NCBI RefSeq assembly: GCF_020144925.1
Contig: NZ_NSLC01000006.1
Location: forward strand, 62,001 to 126,000
Direction: 5' to 3'
Length of the DNA: 64,000 bases
Origin: Afifella sp. IM 167
GTDB lineage: Bacteria; Pseudomonadota; Alphaproteobacteria; Rhizobiales; Afifellaceae
The notes under the pieces are model-generated. The model was not told where the DNA came from. It made no database searches and worked only from the letters and a program-made list of their open reading frames with translations. Position 1 is the first letter of the stretch, and every line of letters begins with the position of its first letter. Both the position numbers and the translations under genes were made by a program. Shown one piece after another: positions 1 through 6,890 of this stretch.

Positions 1-264
1 ACGCTGTCGGCCATCCATGCGAATCTGAAGCCCGGCGGGATGCTGCTCTCCAAGACCTGGTGCTTCGCCGATATGAGCCTGCGGCTGCGCGCTCTTTTTT
101 TCGTGCTGCGCACGCTCCGTCTGTTCCCTCAGGTGAATGCGCTGACGAAAGATGCGCTTCGCCAGACCATCCGGGACGCGGGCTTTGAGATCGCCGACGA
201 ACGCGTCTTCGGCACCAACCCCCACGGGCCCTACATCGTCGCCCGCAAGCCAGACCGGCCCTGA
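1..264 (+). CDS. SAM-dependent methyltransferase, C-terminal part
   Basis: The reading frame is open from base 1, so the gene begins before the window and only about 87 C-terminal residues are visible. The segment starts TLSAIHANLKPGGMLLSKTW, and the LKPGG turn is typical of the strand that follows the SAM-binding core of class I methyltransferases. The end, with a DAGFEIADERVFG-like helix and a final Tyr-Ile-Val-Ala strand, fits the last beta hairpin of the same fold. The substrate cannot be told. The gene is followed by about 590 bp with little coding content and is not obviously co-transcribed with anything in the window. Confidence 0.75.
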   Translation, partial: TLSAIHANLKPGGMLLSKTWCFADMSLRLRALFFVLRTLRLFPQVNALTKDALRQTIRDAGFEIADERVFGTNPHGPYIVARKPDRP

Positions 265-422
265 TTCCGGCCGCCGATGGGTCTCGACGCCGAGCGCCGG
301 GTCAGCGGCGGGCCGATTGCGGTGTGGAGACGCTCTTGCCGCGAGGCGCGAGCGGACGCGCGAAAACGCTCGCGCAGAAGCTGCGCGAGGCGTGTCGGCC
401 TGAAGGGGATGGAAGAGGGCCG

Positions 423-566
423 TTACCGGCTGAACAGCCGCAACGCTTCCAGCGTGCCGGTCTCGCCGAGCATGGAATGGGCGAAGCGGGACCGCGCGCG
501 GGCGGTGACCGGGTTGACGGCCTGACGGCGGCTCAGGCGGGCGACAAAGCGCGACAGGGCGCTCAT
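423..566 (-). CDS. Possible small basic protein, 47 aa
   Basis: An uninterrupted 47-residue frame begins MSALSRFVARLSRRQAVNPV and ends ALRLFSR. It has a GGAG ribosome-binding site eight bases before its ATG, which is the main reason to list it. The peptide is strongly basic and amphipathic, with no cysteine pair and no clear membrane segment. I do not recognise a family. It could be a small orphan protein or a chance frame in GC-rich DNA. The flanks (265-422 and 567-853) hold nothing I can support. Confidence 0.35.
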   Translation of the reverse strand: MSALSRFVARLSRRQAVNPVTARARSRFAHSMLGETGTLEALRLFSR

Positions 567-853
567 GGCCAATACTCCAGGTGCAAGAGACGGGCGTCAT
601 CGCTCCGTTCTCTTCCCGCAGATGCTCCTGCCGCGACCTTCTTTCAAGCGAAAACGACGTCGCGGCAGCCATGCAACCTCCGCGCAAGCCGCGCGATGGC
701 GTCGCAGGTGCGACAGGCCCGCCTCCGACGCGTCTGCCCTCTGCCCTAATTCGACCGATTTCGCAGGGAAAAACTCGCAGTGTGCGCAATCGCACAGATC
801 GGCGGTTCCCATTCTGGTCTGGAACATGTCGATCGAGACAGAAAGCCGGAACG

Positions 854-1036
854 ATGAGTGCCATCGAAAAGATCTCCATCGCCATTCCCCCTGCGCTGGC
901 GGGCGTCCTCAAGCAGGTCGTGACGGAAGGTCGATATCAGTCGATGAACGATGTCGTACGCGAAGCGCTGATCGAGTGGCGCGAGCGCCGCGAGACCACC
1001 GGCACGACACGGCACGAGGTCCCGCGCCCGCGCTGA
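854..1036 (+). CDS. ParD-like ribbon-helix-helix antitoxin, no toxin partner
   Basis: A 60-residue protein. It opens with a short strand (EKISIAIPP) followed by helices with the pattern EGRYQSMNDVVREAL, the signature of ParD/CopG-type ribbon-helix-helix antitoxins. In that family the N-terminal strand dimerises to bind the operator, and the C-terminal tail wraps the ParE toxin. Here the tail is short (about 15 residues) and no ParE-like frame follows: the next 200 bp hold only a hairpin, then the end of the opposite-strand activase gene. It may be a leftover of a decayed ParDE pair or a stand-alone regulator. Confidence 0.7.
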   Translation: MSAIEKISIAIPPALAGVLKQVVTEGRYQSMNDVVREALIEWRERRETTGTTRHEVPRPR

Positions 1037-1090
1037 GCGGCTGTCGGACCCCCTTTAGATCCGAGGTATATCCGCTCCCTTCACGGGGGT

Positions 1091-1114
1091 GAGGCCGTGC
1101 GCCCGCACGGCCTC
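1091..1114. terminator. Perfect 10-bp inverted repeat, possible terminator
   Basis: GAGGCCGTGC and GCACGGCCTC flank a four-base loop. The hairpin lies between the converging ends of the ParD-like gene and the reductive activase gene, the right place for a shared terminator. No T-run follows on either strand, so the function is inferred from position and stem strength only. Confidence 0.5.
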
Positions 1115-1253
1115 TCCTCGCGGCAGGGGCGGAGCCGAGCGGGTGAGAGGCGACCCACACCCTGCGAGGCGTTGCGGATGTGATGGGGCCCGACGGCGGT
1201 GATCGCGATCTCGCCTGCGCGGCGAGCCCGTCCAACAGTAGCGCCTTGAAGCG

Positions 1254-3305
1254 CTAGCGCGCGCCGCGTCTCCCGCCGCGCCGGCGGGGGCGGCCGTCTT
1301 CGCCCGTCTCGGCCAGCGCCTTGCGGGCGGGCAGCGTCACTTCCTTCGAAAGGTGCGGGAAGGCGTGCACCTTGTTCGGGAAGGCCATGGCGGCAACGAA
1401 GTGCTCCTGGAAGCGCGGCTCCAGCGCCGTCTCGATCTTTTCGATCCTGCGCACCACCTCCTCGATCTCGCGCCGGTGGCCGCGGTTGAGGAGCGCCATG
1501 CGCGCGCCCGTGCCCGCCGCGTTGCCGACCCCCTTCACCTTGTCGAGGCGGCAGTCCGGGATGAGGCCGATGACCATGGCGTATTTCGGATCGATATAGG
1601 AGCCGAAGGCGCCGGCAAGCTTGATTGCCTCGACTTCTTCAAGCCCGAGTTCGTCCATCAGCAGGCGCACGCCCGCATAGAGCGCCGCCTTGGCCAGCTG
1701 GATCGCCCGGATGTCGGTCTGCAGGATCTTGATTTCCTGGCTTTTCTTCGCCTCGTCGCCGGCCCACAGGAGATAGGAGAAGGTGCGCCCCGTCGGCTGC
1801 ACGCGGTCCGATCTCTCCGCCAGCCGCCCGTCGATCACCCCGTCCTCGTCGATGATGCCGGCAAGGTACATCTCGCCCACCGCCTCGATGATGCCGGAGC
1901 CGCAGATACCGGTGACGCCGACATCCTCGGCGACCTTTGAAAAGCCTTCCTCGTTCGACCATTCGTCGCCGCCGATCACCTTGATCTTCGGCTCCAGCGT
2001 CTCGGGGTCGATCCGCACGCGCTCGATGGCGCCCGGCGCCGCGCGCTGGCCGCCGGAGATTTCCGCCCCCTCGAAGGCGGGACCGGTCGGCGAGGAGGCG
2101 GCGACGAGCTTGTCCTTGTTGCCGAGAACGATCTCGGCGTTGGTGCCGACATCGACGACGAGGGTGATGTCGTCGGAGCGGTGCGGGCCTTCCGAAAGCG
2201 TCACGGCCGCCGCATCGGCGCCGACATGGCCGGCGATGCAGGGCAGGACGTAGACGCGGGCGCCCTCGTTCATCGGCAGGCCGATCTCGCGCGCCGGCAT
2301 CGACACGGCGCCGGAGACGGCCAGCGCGAAGGGCGCCCCGCCGAGTTCCGTCGGATCGATGCCGAGGAAGAGGTGATGCATGATCGGATTGCCGACGAAG
2401 GTCGCCTCCAGCACGTCTTCCGGCGTGACGCCTGCGCCCGAGACGAGCTCGGCGATGAGGACGCCGATCGCCTCGCGCACCGCTTTCGTCATCGCACCGC
2501 GCCCTTCCGGGTTCATCATCACATAGGAGACGCGGCTCATCAGATCCTCGCCGAAGCGGATCTGCGGGTTGGGCGCGCCGGCCGAGGCGAGCGTGCGGCC
2601 GGAAAGGAGCGAGGAAAGATGCGCCGCGATCGTGGTGGAGCCGATATCGACGGCGATGCCGCAGGCGACGTTGTGAAAGCCCGGGAAGATCGCCGTGACG
2701 AGCGGCCCGTCCCCGTCGTCATGGACCGCGCAGGTGACCTTCCAATCACCCTCGCGGAGGAGCTTCTGCACCAGCGGCAGGAGGCGGAACTCGATGCGCG
2801 GATTGTCGAGGTGCCATTCCGCCACGAGCGCATTCAGGAGCCGGTCGGCGTCCCCGAGCGGGGCTTCCATGTCCGGCTCCTCCACCTCCACGTAACAGAG
2901 ATGGGTCGCCGGATCGCGCTCGATATGGCGGGTCTCGGCGCGCTTGCGCACGATCTGGCGGTTGATCTGCACGTCCTGCGGCACGTCGACCACAAGGTCG
3001 CCCTGGACCAGCGCCTGGCAGGAGAGGCGGCGGCCCGGCGCAAGAATGCGCTTATCGGCGTAGCGGTTTTCCGCCTCCGTGACGCCCGAAAGGTTCTCCG
3101 GCGTGGAGGAGATGCCGTGCTTGGCGAAATGGCCCTCCTGCGCGGCGATCTGGCAGCGCCCGCAGATGCCCCGCCCGCCGCACACGCTCTCGATATAGAC
3201 GCCGAGCTGGCGCGCCGCGTCGAGCACGGGCGTGCCTTTCGCAAAGCGTGCCCTTCGGCCCGAAGGCATGAAAAGGACGAGGGGATCTTTGGTGGGTTCG
3301 GTCAC
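1254..3305 (-). CDS. Corrinoid reductive activase (2Fe-2S plus ASKHA domain, RACo/RamA-like)
   Basis: 683 residues. The N-terminal 100 residues form a plant-type 2Fe-2S ferredoxin domain with C42, C48, C51 (CGGRGICGRC) and C96. The rest matches the RACo middle and ASKHA ATPase domains (DUF4445), with nucleotide-binding turns GIAVDIGSTTIAAHL and TLVVDVGTNAEIVLG. Such proteins use ATP and a low-potential electron to reduce accidentally oxidised Co(II)-corrinoid to the active Co(I) state. It closes the minus-strand corrinoid operon, 169 bp after the MtrH-like gene. The start is a GTG with a weak ribosome-binding site; an internal ATG at residue 14 is an alternative but would trim the ferredoxin fold. 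The last 16 residues are an Arg/Gly-rich tail (RPRRRGGRRGAR) similar to tails on other enzymes of the pathway. Confidence 0.9.
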   Translation of the reverse strand: MTEPTKDPLVLFMPSGRRARFAKGTPVLDAARQLGVYIESVCGGRGICGRCQIAAQEGHFAKHGISSTPENLSGVTEAENRYADKRILAPGRRLSCQALVQGDLVVDVPQDVQINRQIVRKRAETRHIERDPATHLCYVEVEEPDMEAPLGDADRLLNALVAEWHLDNPRIEFRLLPLVQKLLREGDWKVTCAVHDDGDGPLVTAIFPGFHNVACGIAVDIGSTTIAAHLSSLLSGRTLASAGAPNPQIRFGEDLMSRVSYVMMNPEGRGAMTKAVREAIGVLIAELVSGAGVTPEDVLEATFVGNPIMHHLFLGIDPTELGGAPFALAVSGAVSMPAREIGLPMNEGARVYVLPCIAGHVGADAAAVTLSEGPHRSDDITLVVDVGTNAEIVLGNKDKLVAASSPTGPAFEGAEISGGQRAAPGAIERVRIDPETLEPKIKVIGGDEWSNEEGFSKVAEDVGVTGICGSGIIEAVGEMYLAGIIDEDGVIDGRLAERSDRVQPTGRTFSYLLWAGDEAKKSQEIKILQTDIRAIQLAKAALYAGVRLLMDELGLEEVEAIKLAGAFGSYIDPKYAMVIGLIPDCRLDKVKGVGNAAGTGARMALLNRGHRREIEEVVRRIEKIETALEPRFQEHFVAAMAFPNKVHAFPHLSKEVTLPARKALAETGEDGRPRRRGGRRGAR

Positions 3306-3474
3306 GTGCGCTTGCTTTGGTCTTTGGCTGGCAACGAACTGGGGTGGCGCTCGCTCGGCTGCAACCGCTCCCCCGCGGCACGGCAGAATTCCCCTCCTCC
3401 TTGCGGCGAGGGAACTGGGAGCACGCAGCTTGCGCCGCGGTGAACAGGACAGTCGTCAGGGACAGGCTGCAGCG

Positions 3475-4440
3475 TCAGCCCCCCGTGCGCGCCCGGCGCG
3501 CCTCGCGGCCGCCGCGGCGCCGGCCGGTGCTTTCGCCGTCGGCGGGCGTGGGGGCGGCGGTGGGAGAGCCGCCGGCCGAAGGCTGGTGGTCCTTGTAGGC
3601 GCGGATCCAGGCCATGCAGTCCTTGTCGGTGCCCATCAGCACATTGGCGGCGCGCACCGCCTCGATTTCCTGCGGCCGGAGCGGATTCATGATCGCCGAG
3701 GTCATGCCCGAGGCGATCGCCATCGGCAGGAAGGCGGCGTTGATGCCGTGCCGGTGCGGCAGGCCGAAGGAGACGTTGGAGGCGCCGCAGGTGGTGTTGA
3801 CCTTCAGCTCCTCGCGCAGGCGCCGGACGAGCGCGAAGACCTGCAGGCCCGCCGTGCCCATGGCACCGATCGGCATGACCAGCGGATCGACGACGATGTC
3901 GTGCGGCTTGATCCCATGGTCGGCGGCCCGCTCCACGATCTTCTTGGCCACGGCGAAGCGCACGTCCGGGTCTTCGGAAATGCCGCTCTCGTCGTTGGAG
4001 ATCGCCACCACCGGCACGTCGTATTTCCTGATCAGCGGCAGGATGGCTTCCAGCCGGTCCTCCTCGCCGGTGACGGAATTGACCAGCGGCCGGCCCTCGG
4101 CGACCTCCAGCCCGGCCTTGAGCGCCGCCGGCACGGAGGAATCGATGGAGATCGGCACCGAGACCAGCGACTGGACGATGCGGATCGTCTCGATGAGAAG
4201 CGGCGGCTCCGTCTCGTTCGGGTCGACGGCGGTGACGCCGGCATTGACGTCGAGCATGGTGGCGCCGGCGGCGACCTGCGCCAGCGCATCGGCCTTCACC
4301 GTCTCGAAATTGCCTTCCACCATCTCGGCGGCAAGCTTCTTGCGGCCGGTCGGGTTGATGCGCTCGCCGATGACGCAGAAGGGCTGATCGAAGCCGATCA
4401 CGACCTCTCGCTTGGCCGAGGCGACGATGGTGCGGGTCAT
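3475..4440 (-). CDS. Methyltetrahydrofolate:corrinoid methyltransferase (MtrH/AcsE-like)
   Basis: 321 residues with the pterin-binding TIM-barrel fold. Visible motifs are GERINPTGRK (25-34), LDVNAG with D64 and N66, SID ending at D100, and NSVTGEE (121-127), which line the pterin pocket in dihydropteroate synthase-like methyltransferases. In this setting it should move the methyl group from the methyl-corrinoid protein to tetrahydrofolate, or the reverse, linking demethylation to C1 oxidation. The core ends near residue 280. What follows is a low-complexity Ser/Pro/Ala linker and a terminal GRRRGGREARRARTGG segment, which is absent from minimal family members and similar to the N-terminus of the MttB protein at 6891. 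It lies upstream of the activase gene on the same strand. Confidence 0.9.
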   Translation of the reverse strand: MTRTIVASAKREVVIGFDQPFCVIGERINPTGRKKLAAEMVEGNFETVKADALAQVAAGATMLDVNAGVTAVDPNETEPPLLIETIRIVQSLVSVPISIDSSVPAALKAGLEVAEGRPLVNSVTGEEDRLEAILPLIRKYDVPVVAISNDESGISEDPDVRFAVAKKIVERAADHGIKPHDIVVDPLVMPIGAMGTAGLQVFALVRRLREELKVNTTCGASNVSFGLPHRHGINAAFLPMAIASGMTSAIMNPLRPQEIEAVRAANVLMGTDKDCMAWIRAYKDHQPSAGGSPTAAPTPADGESTGRRRGGREARRARTGG

Positions 4441-4520
4441 TTGGATTCCTTCCCTGTTCGGCTGCCTCTTAAGGGCGGATGGGCCTGCGGGTCAAAGCGG
4501 CGGGGCCGGAAAACGCGGAC

Positions 4521-4820
4521 TTAGCGCTCAAAGCCGTCGCTCTTTACCAGCGCGGCGAGCCGCTCCCTGGGATATTCGGCCTCGATGCGGCTGAGCGCGG
4601 CATCGGCCTCGGCCTCCAGATCGTCGCCGCATGGCTCCGGCGTGCCGCGCCGCCATTCGGCGAGATAGGCTTCCGAATCGCGTGCCCCGACGCGCATGGC
4701 GCAGGCGTCGATCGCCTCGGTGAAGCGGAACGGTAATTCGCGTTTGGCGCTCTTGCGCCCGGCTTTCACGATCACCTGGGCCGGGATATCGCGCCAGGAA
4801 AGGATGATCCGGTCGGCCAT
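4521..4820 (-). CDS. Small 'virulence factor' family protein (PF13769-like)
   Basis: 99 residues, beginning MADRIILSWRDIPAQVIVKAG and containing a conserved-looking Arg-Glu-Leu-Pro-x-Arg-Phe segment. This matches the small cytosolic family databases call 'virulence factor', although nothing here suggests virulence. In alphaproteobacteria it typically sits beside MttB/corrinoid genes, as here, between DUF1638 and the MtrH-like gene. No cofactor motif is evident; one Cys occurs at the MRVGA-preceding helix and one in EPCGDD. A role as accessory or assembly factor for corrinoid methyl transfer is inferred only from context. Confidence 0.75.
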   Translation of the reverse strand: MADRIILSWRDIPAQVIVKAGRKSAKRELPFRFTEAIDACAMRVGARDSEAYLAEWRRGTPEPCGDDLEAEADAALSRIEAEYPRERLAALVKSDGFER

Positions 4821-4914
4821 ATCACTTCCTTGCTCTTCTTCTGCCTATCGCAGGCATGGGATGGTGGAGCGCTCTTCTTCGCGACCTGGCGGCCGATGGA
4901 TTGCGACGCGCTCT

Positions 4915-5544
4915 TCAGGAGGCGGGTTCGACAGCCTTTTCGGCTGCCTTGAGAAAGCCCGCAAGGTCGCCGTAGCCGGTGACGCGCTTTTCGAAGGCAA
5001 GGCCGAGCCGCTCCGCCGCCGCGCGCGCCTTGGCTTCGAGCGCGCAATCCTCGTTCTGGGCGAGATAGACGAGGCGGCGGTAATGCCCGAAATAATCCTC
5101 GCGCAGCTCCGGATGCCGGTCGAGGCCGAGCGGCTCGATGACGAAAGCCTCGAACTGGCGGGCGAGAAAATCGGTGAGAAAGAAGGCGTCCATGTCGCCG
5201 TCCTCGCGCGCGGCGAAGGCGGCGTTGCCGGAGTAGAAGGCATAGCAGTGCGGGCCGGCGATGCGCGATACGCCCTCCGCCGCGCAGACCTTGTCGAGCA
5301 TGCCGCCGGTGCCGCAATCGGCGTAGCCGACCATGATCCTGCCGTAGCCGGCCGCCTTCGCCTTGCGGATGGCCGCCTCGACCGCGCCGGGGATCTTTTC
5401 GGGACGGTTGTGCAGCATCGCCGGCAGACAGGTGAGCTCGACATGAAACAGCCGGTTCGCCTCGACGATGTCGCCGATCTCGCGCGCCAGCGCCCCGCAG
5501 GCGATGACGAGGATCTTCTGGGCGGTGTTGCCGGAAGCGTTCAT
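4915..5544 (-). CDS. DUF1638 protein of the corrinoid operon
   Basis: 209 residues from the ATG at 5544, chosen because it has a strong GAGGGG ribosome-binding site three bases upstream; the frame is open further but lacks sense there. The protein starts with a Rossmann-like strand (KILVIACGALAREI) and has a glycine-rich cysteine motif MVGYADCGTGG, a likely ligand or metal site. Further cysteines include those in TCLPAM, DKVCAA, PHCYAF and EDCALE. DUF1638 has no settled biochemical role that I know; it recurs next to methyltransferase and corrinoid genes. It is second in the minus-strand corrinoid row, about 425 bp after the corrinoid-protein gene, with the opposite-strand entericidin gene in between. 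Confidence 0.85.
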   Translation of the reverse strand: MNASGNTAQKILVIACGALAREIGDIVEANRLFHVELTCLPAMLHNRPEKIPGAVEAAIRKAKAAGYGRIMVGYADCGTGGMLDKVCAAEGVSRIAGPHCYAFYSGNAAFAAREDGDMDAFFLTDFLARQFEAFVIEPLGLDRHPELREDYFGHYRRLVYLAQNEDCALEAKARAAAERLGLAFEKRVTGYGDLAGFLKAAEKAVEPAS

Positions 5545-5749
5545 GTTCCCCTCTATATGGCTCTCCCGGCTTCGATGCGAGGTTCGCCCGGGAAGGCGAA
5601 GCTTCGTCAAGCAAGCGTCCTCAGCGTCGAGCCTCTTGCGGCGGCTAAGCTTTCTGCTGCCGCGCCGATGGCCTGCGCAGGAACCATTGCCTGCAAGCTC
5701 CCGTTCCATGCCAAAGCCGTCCTGATCGGCGGCCCAAGGGAGCTGAGCC

Positions 5750-5899
5750 ATGGATTTACTTCGCCGAGGTGTCTTTTTTCTCGTCCTTGCAGGTTTTGGC
5801 CTGAGCCTTGCCGCTTGCGAGCACACGGTGCGCGGCGTCGGCCGAGACGTTCAGGAAACCGGCCAGGCCGTCGAGGATACGGTGCAGGGCAATCCGTAA
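5750..5899 (+). CDS. Entericidin-family small lipoprotein
   Basis: 49 residues. A lipoprotein signal (MDLLRRGVFF then a hydrophobic stretch) ends in a lipobox LAAC at residues 20-23, followed by a short amphipathic tail with EHTVRGVGRDVQETGQAVED, the hallmark of EcnA/EcnB entericidins. These are membrane lipoproteins tied to stress and cell-lysis control, and alphaproteobacteria often carry single copies. An AGGGAGC ribosome-binding site lies seven bases before the ATG, and a good hairpin terminator follows the stop. It lies on the strand opposite to the corrinoid genes that flank it, so it is an independent transcription unit. Confidence 0.85.
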   Translation: MDLLRRGVFFLVLAGFGLSLAACEHTVRGVGRDVQETGQAVEDTVQGNP

Positions 5900-5906
5900 G
5901 GCCTGC

Positions 5907-5931
5907 GGTGGCGCCCTCGGGCGCCGCCTTT
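5907..5931 (+). terminator. Rho-independent terminator after entericidin gene
   Basis: A ten-base-pair GC stem (GGTGGCGCCC with GGGCGCCGCC, one G-T wobble) starts eight bases after the entericidin stop and runs directly into TTT and a pyrimidine-rich stretch. Stem, position and T-run together make this one of the clearest terminators in the window. Confidence 0.7.
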
Positions 5932-5968
5932 CCCTGTCTTCACCCGCTAAGTCTTAGTCCGCCGTGCC

Positions 5969-6673
5969 TCAGCCTGTCGCAGCGGCCTTCTGGTTGTGGC
6001 GGCGCTTGATGAGGTCCTTGGCGGTCTCCACCGTTACGGCGGCATCGCGGCAATAGGCGTCGGCGCCGATTGCCCGGCCGAAATCCTCGTTGAGCGGCGC
6101 CCCGCCGACGAGCACGATATAATCGTCGCGGATGCCCCTCTCCTTCAAGGTGTCGATGACCACCTTCATGTAGGGCATGGTGGTGGTCAGAAGCGCCGAC
6201 ATGCCGACGATGTCCGGCTGATGCTCCTCGATGGCGGCGAGGTAGTTCTCCACCGGGTTGTTGATCCCGATATTGATCACCTCGAAGCCGGCGCCCTCCA
6301 TCATCATGGCGACGAGGTTCTTGCCGATGTCGTGGATGTCGCCCTTCACCGTGCCGATGACCATCTTGCCGATCTTCGGCGCGCCGGTTTCCGCCAGGAG
6401 CGGGCGCAGGATGTTCATGCCGGCCTTCATGGCATTGGCCGAAAGAAGCACCTCCGGCACGAACAGGATGCCGTCGCGGAAATCCTCGCCGACGATTCGC
6501 ATGCCTTCCACGAGGGCCTGGGTGAGGATGTCGTAGGGCGCCCAGCCGCGCTCCAGGAAGATGTTGACGCCTTCCTCGATCTCTTCCTTCAGTCCGTCAT
6601 AGAGGTCGTCATGCATCTGCGCGACGAGCTCTTCGTCACTGAGCTCGGAAAGTACGATGTCCTCTTCAGCCAC
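5969..6673 (-). CDS. Corrinoid (cobalamin-binding) methyl-carrier protein, MttC/MtbC-like
   Basis: 234 residues with the two-part build of methylotrophic corrinoid proteins. Residues 10-95 form the B12-binding cap helix bundle (VPEVLLSANAMKAGM at 72-86). Residues 101-225 form a Rossmann-like B12 domain with GDIHDIGKNL (111-120), whose H114 is the expected lower axial cobalt ligand, SALLT (159-163) and VGGAP (189-193). It should accept a methyl group from an MttB protein and hand it to the MtrH-like protein. It is divergent from the MttB gene across a 217-bp promoter region and heads the minus-strand row that ends in the activase. The C-terminus is mildly basic (KRRHNQKAAATG) but lacks the full Arg/Gly tail of its partners. 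Confidence 0.92.
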   Translation of the reverse strand: MAEEDIVLSELSDEELVAQMHDDLYDGLKEEIEEGVNIFLERGWAPYDILTQALVEGMRIVGEDFRDGILFVPEVLLSANAMKAGMNILRPLLAETGAPKIGKMVIGTVKGDIHDIGKNLVAMMMEGAGFEVINIGINNPVENYLAAIEEHQPDIVGMSALLTTTMPYMKVVIDTLKERGIRDDYIVLVGGAPLNEDFGRAIGADAYCRDAAVTVETAKDLIKRRHNQKAAATG

Positions 6674-6750
6674 GGCAGGCTCCTTGCAAGCTGCGTCAAG
6701 GCAGCGTCATCGCATCATTAGGTCGTTCGGGGCAACCGAGTGGTTCGAAC

Positions 6751-6780
6751 GCGACTTTGACAAATTTCGTCTGCGACTTT
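6751..6780. promoter_or_regulatory. Direct repeat in divergent mttC/mttB promoter region
   Basis: GCGACTTT occurs at 6751-6758 and again at 6773-6780, 22 bp (two helical turns) apart, roughly mid-way between the divergent corrinoid-protein and MttB genes. A TTGACA hexamer (6757-6762) overlaps the first copy. The spacing fits a dimeric regulator or an overlapping promoter pair. No riboswitch-like fold was recognised here. Confidence 0.35.
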
Positions 6781-6890
6781 TCCGCACAACCCTTTTCCGC
6801 CCGCGTCACGCTCTGCCGCTGTCGGAAGACCCCCGCTCCGAACGGCTCTCTAGGGGTGGTTGAGCAAGCCCTGTGCCAGTGGAGCCAGAC

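Noticed and set aside
3389-3414. A REP-like GC palindrome (TTCCCCTC ... GAGGGAA) between the MtrH-like and activase genes
   Set aside because: The arms pair imperfectly with a bulge, and no second copy was noticed in the window, so a repeat family cannot be claimed.
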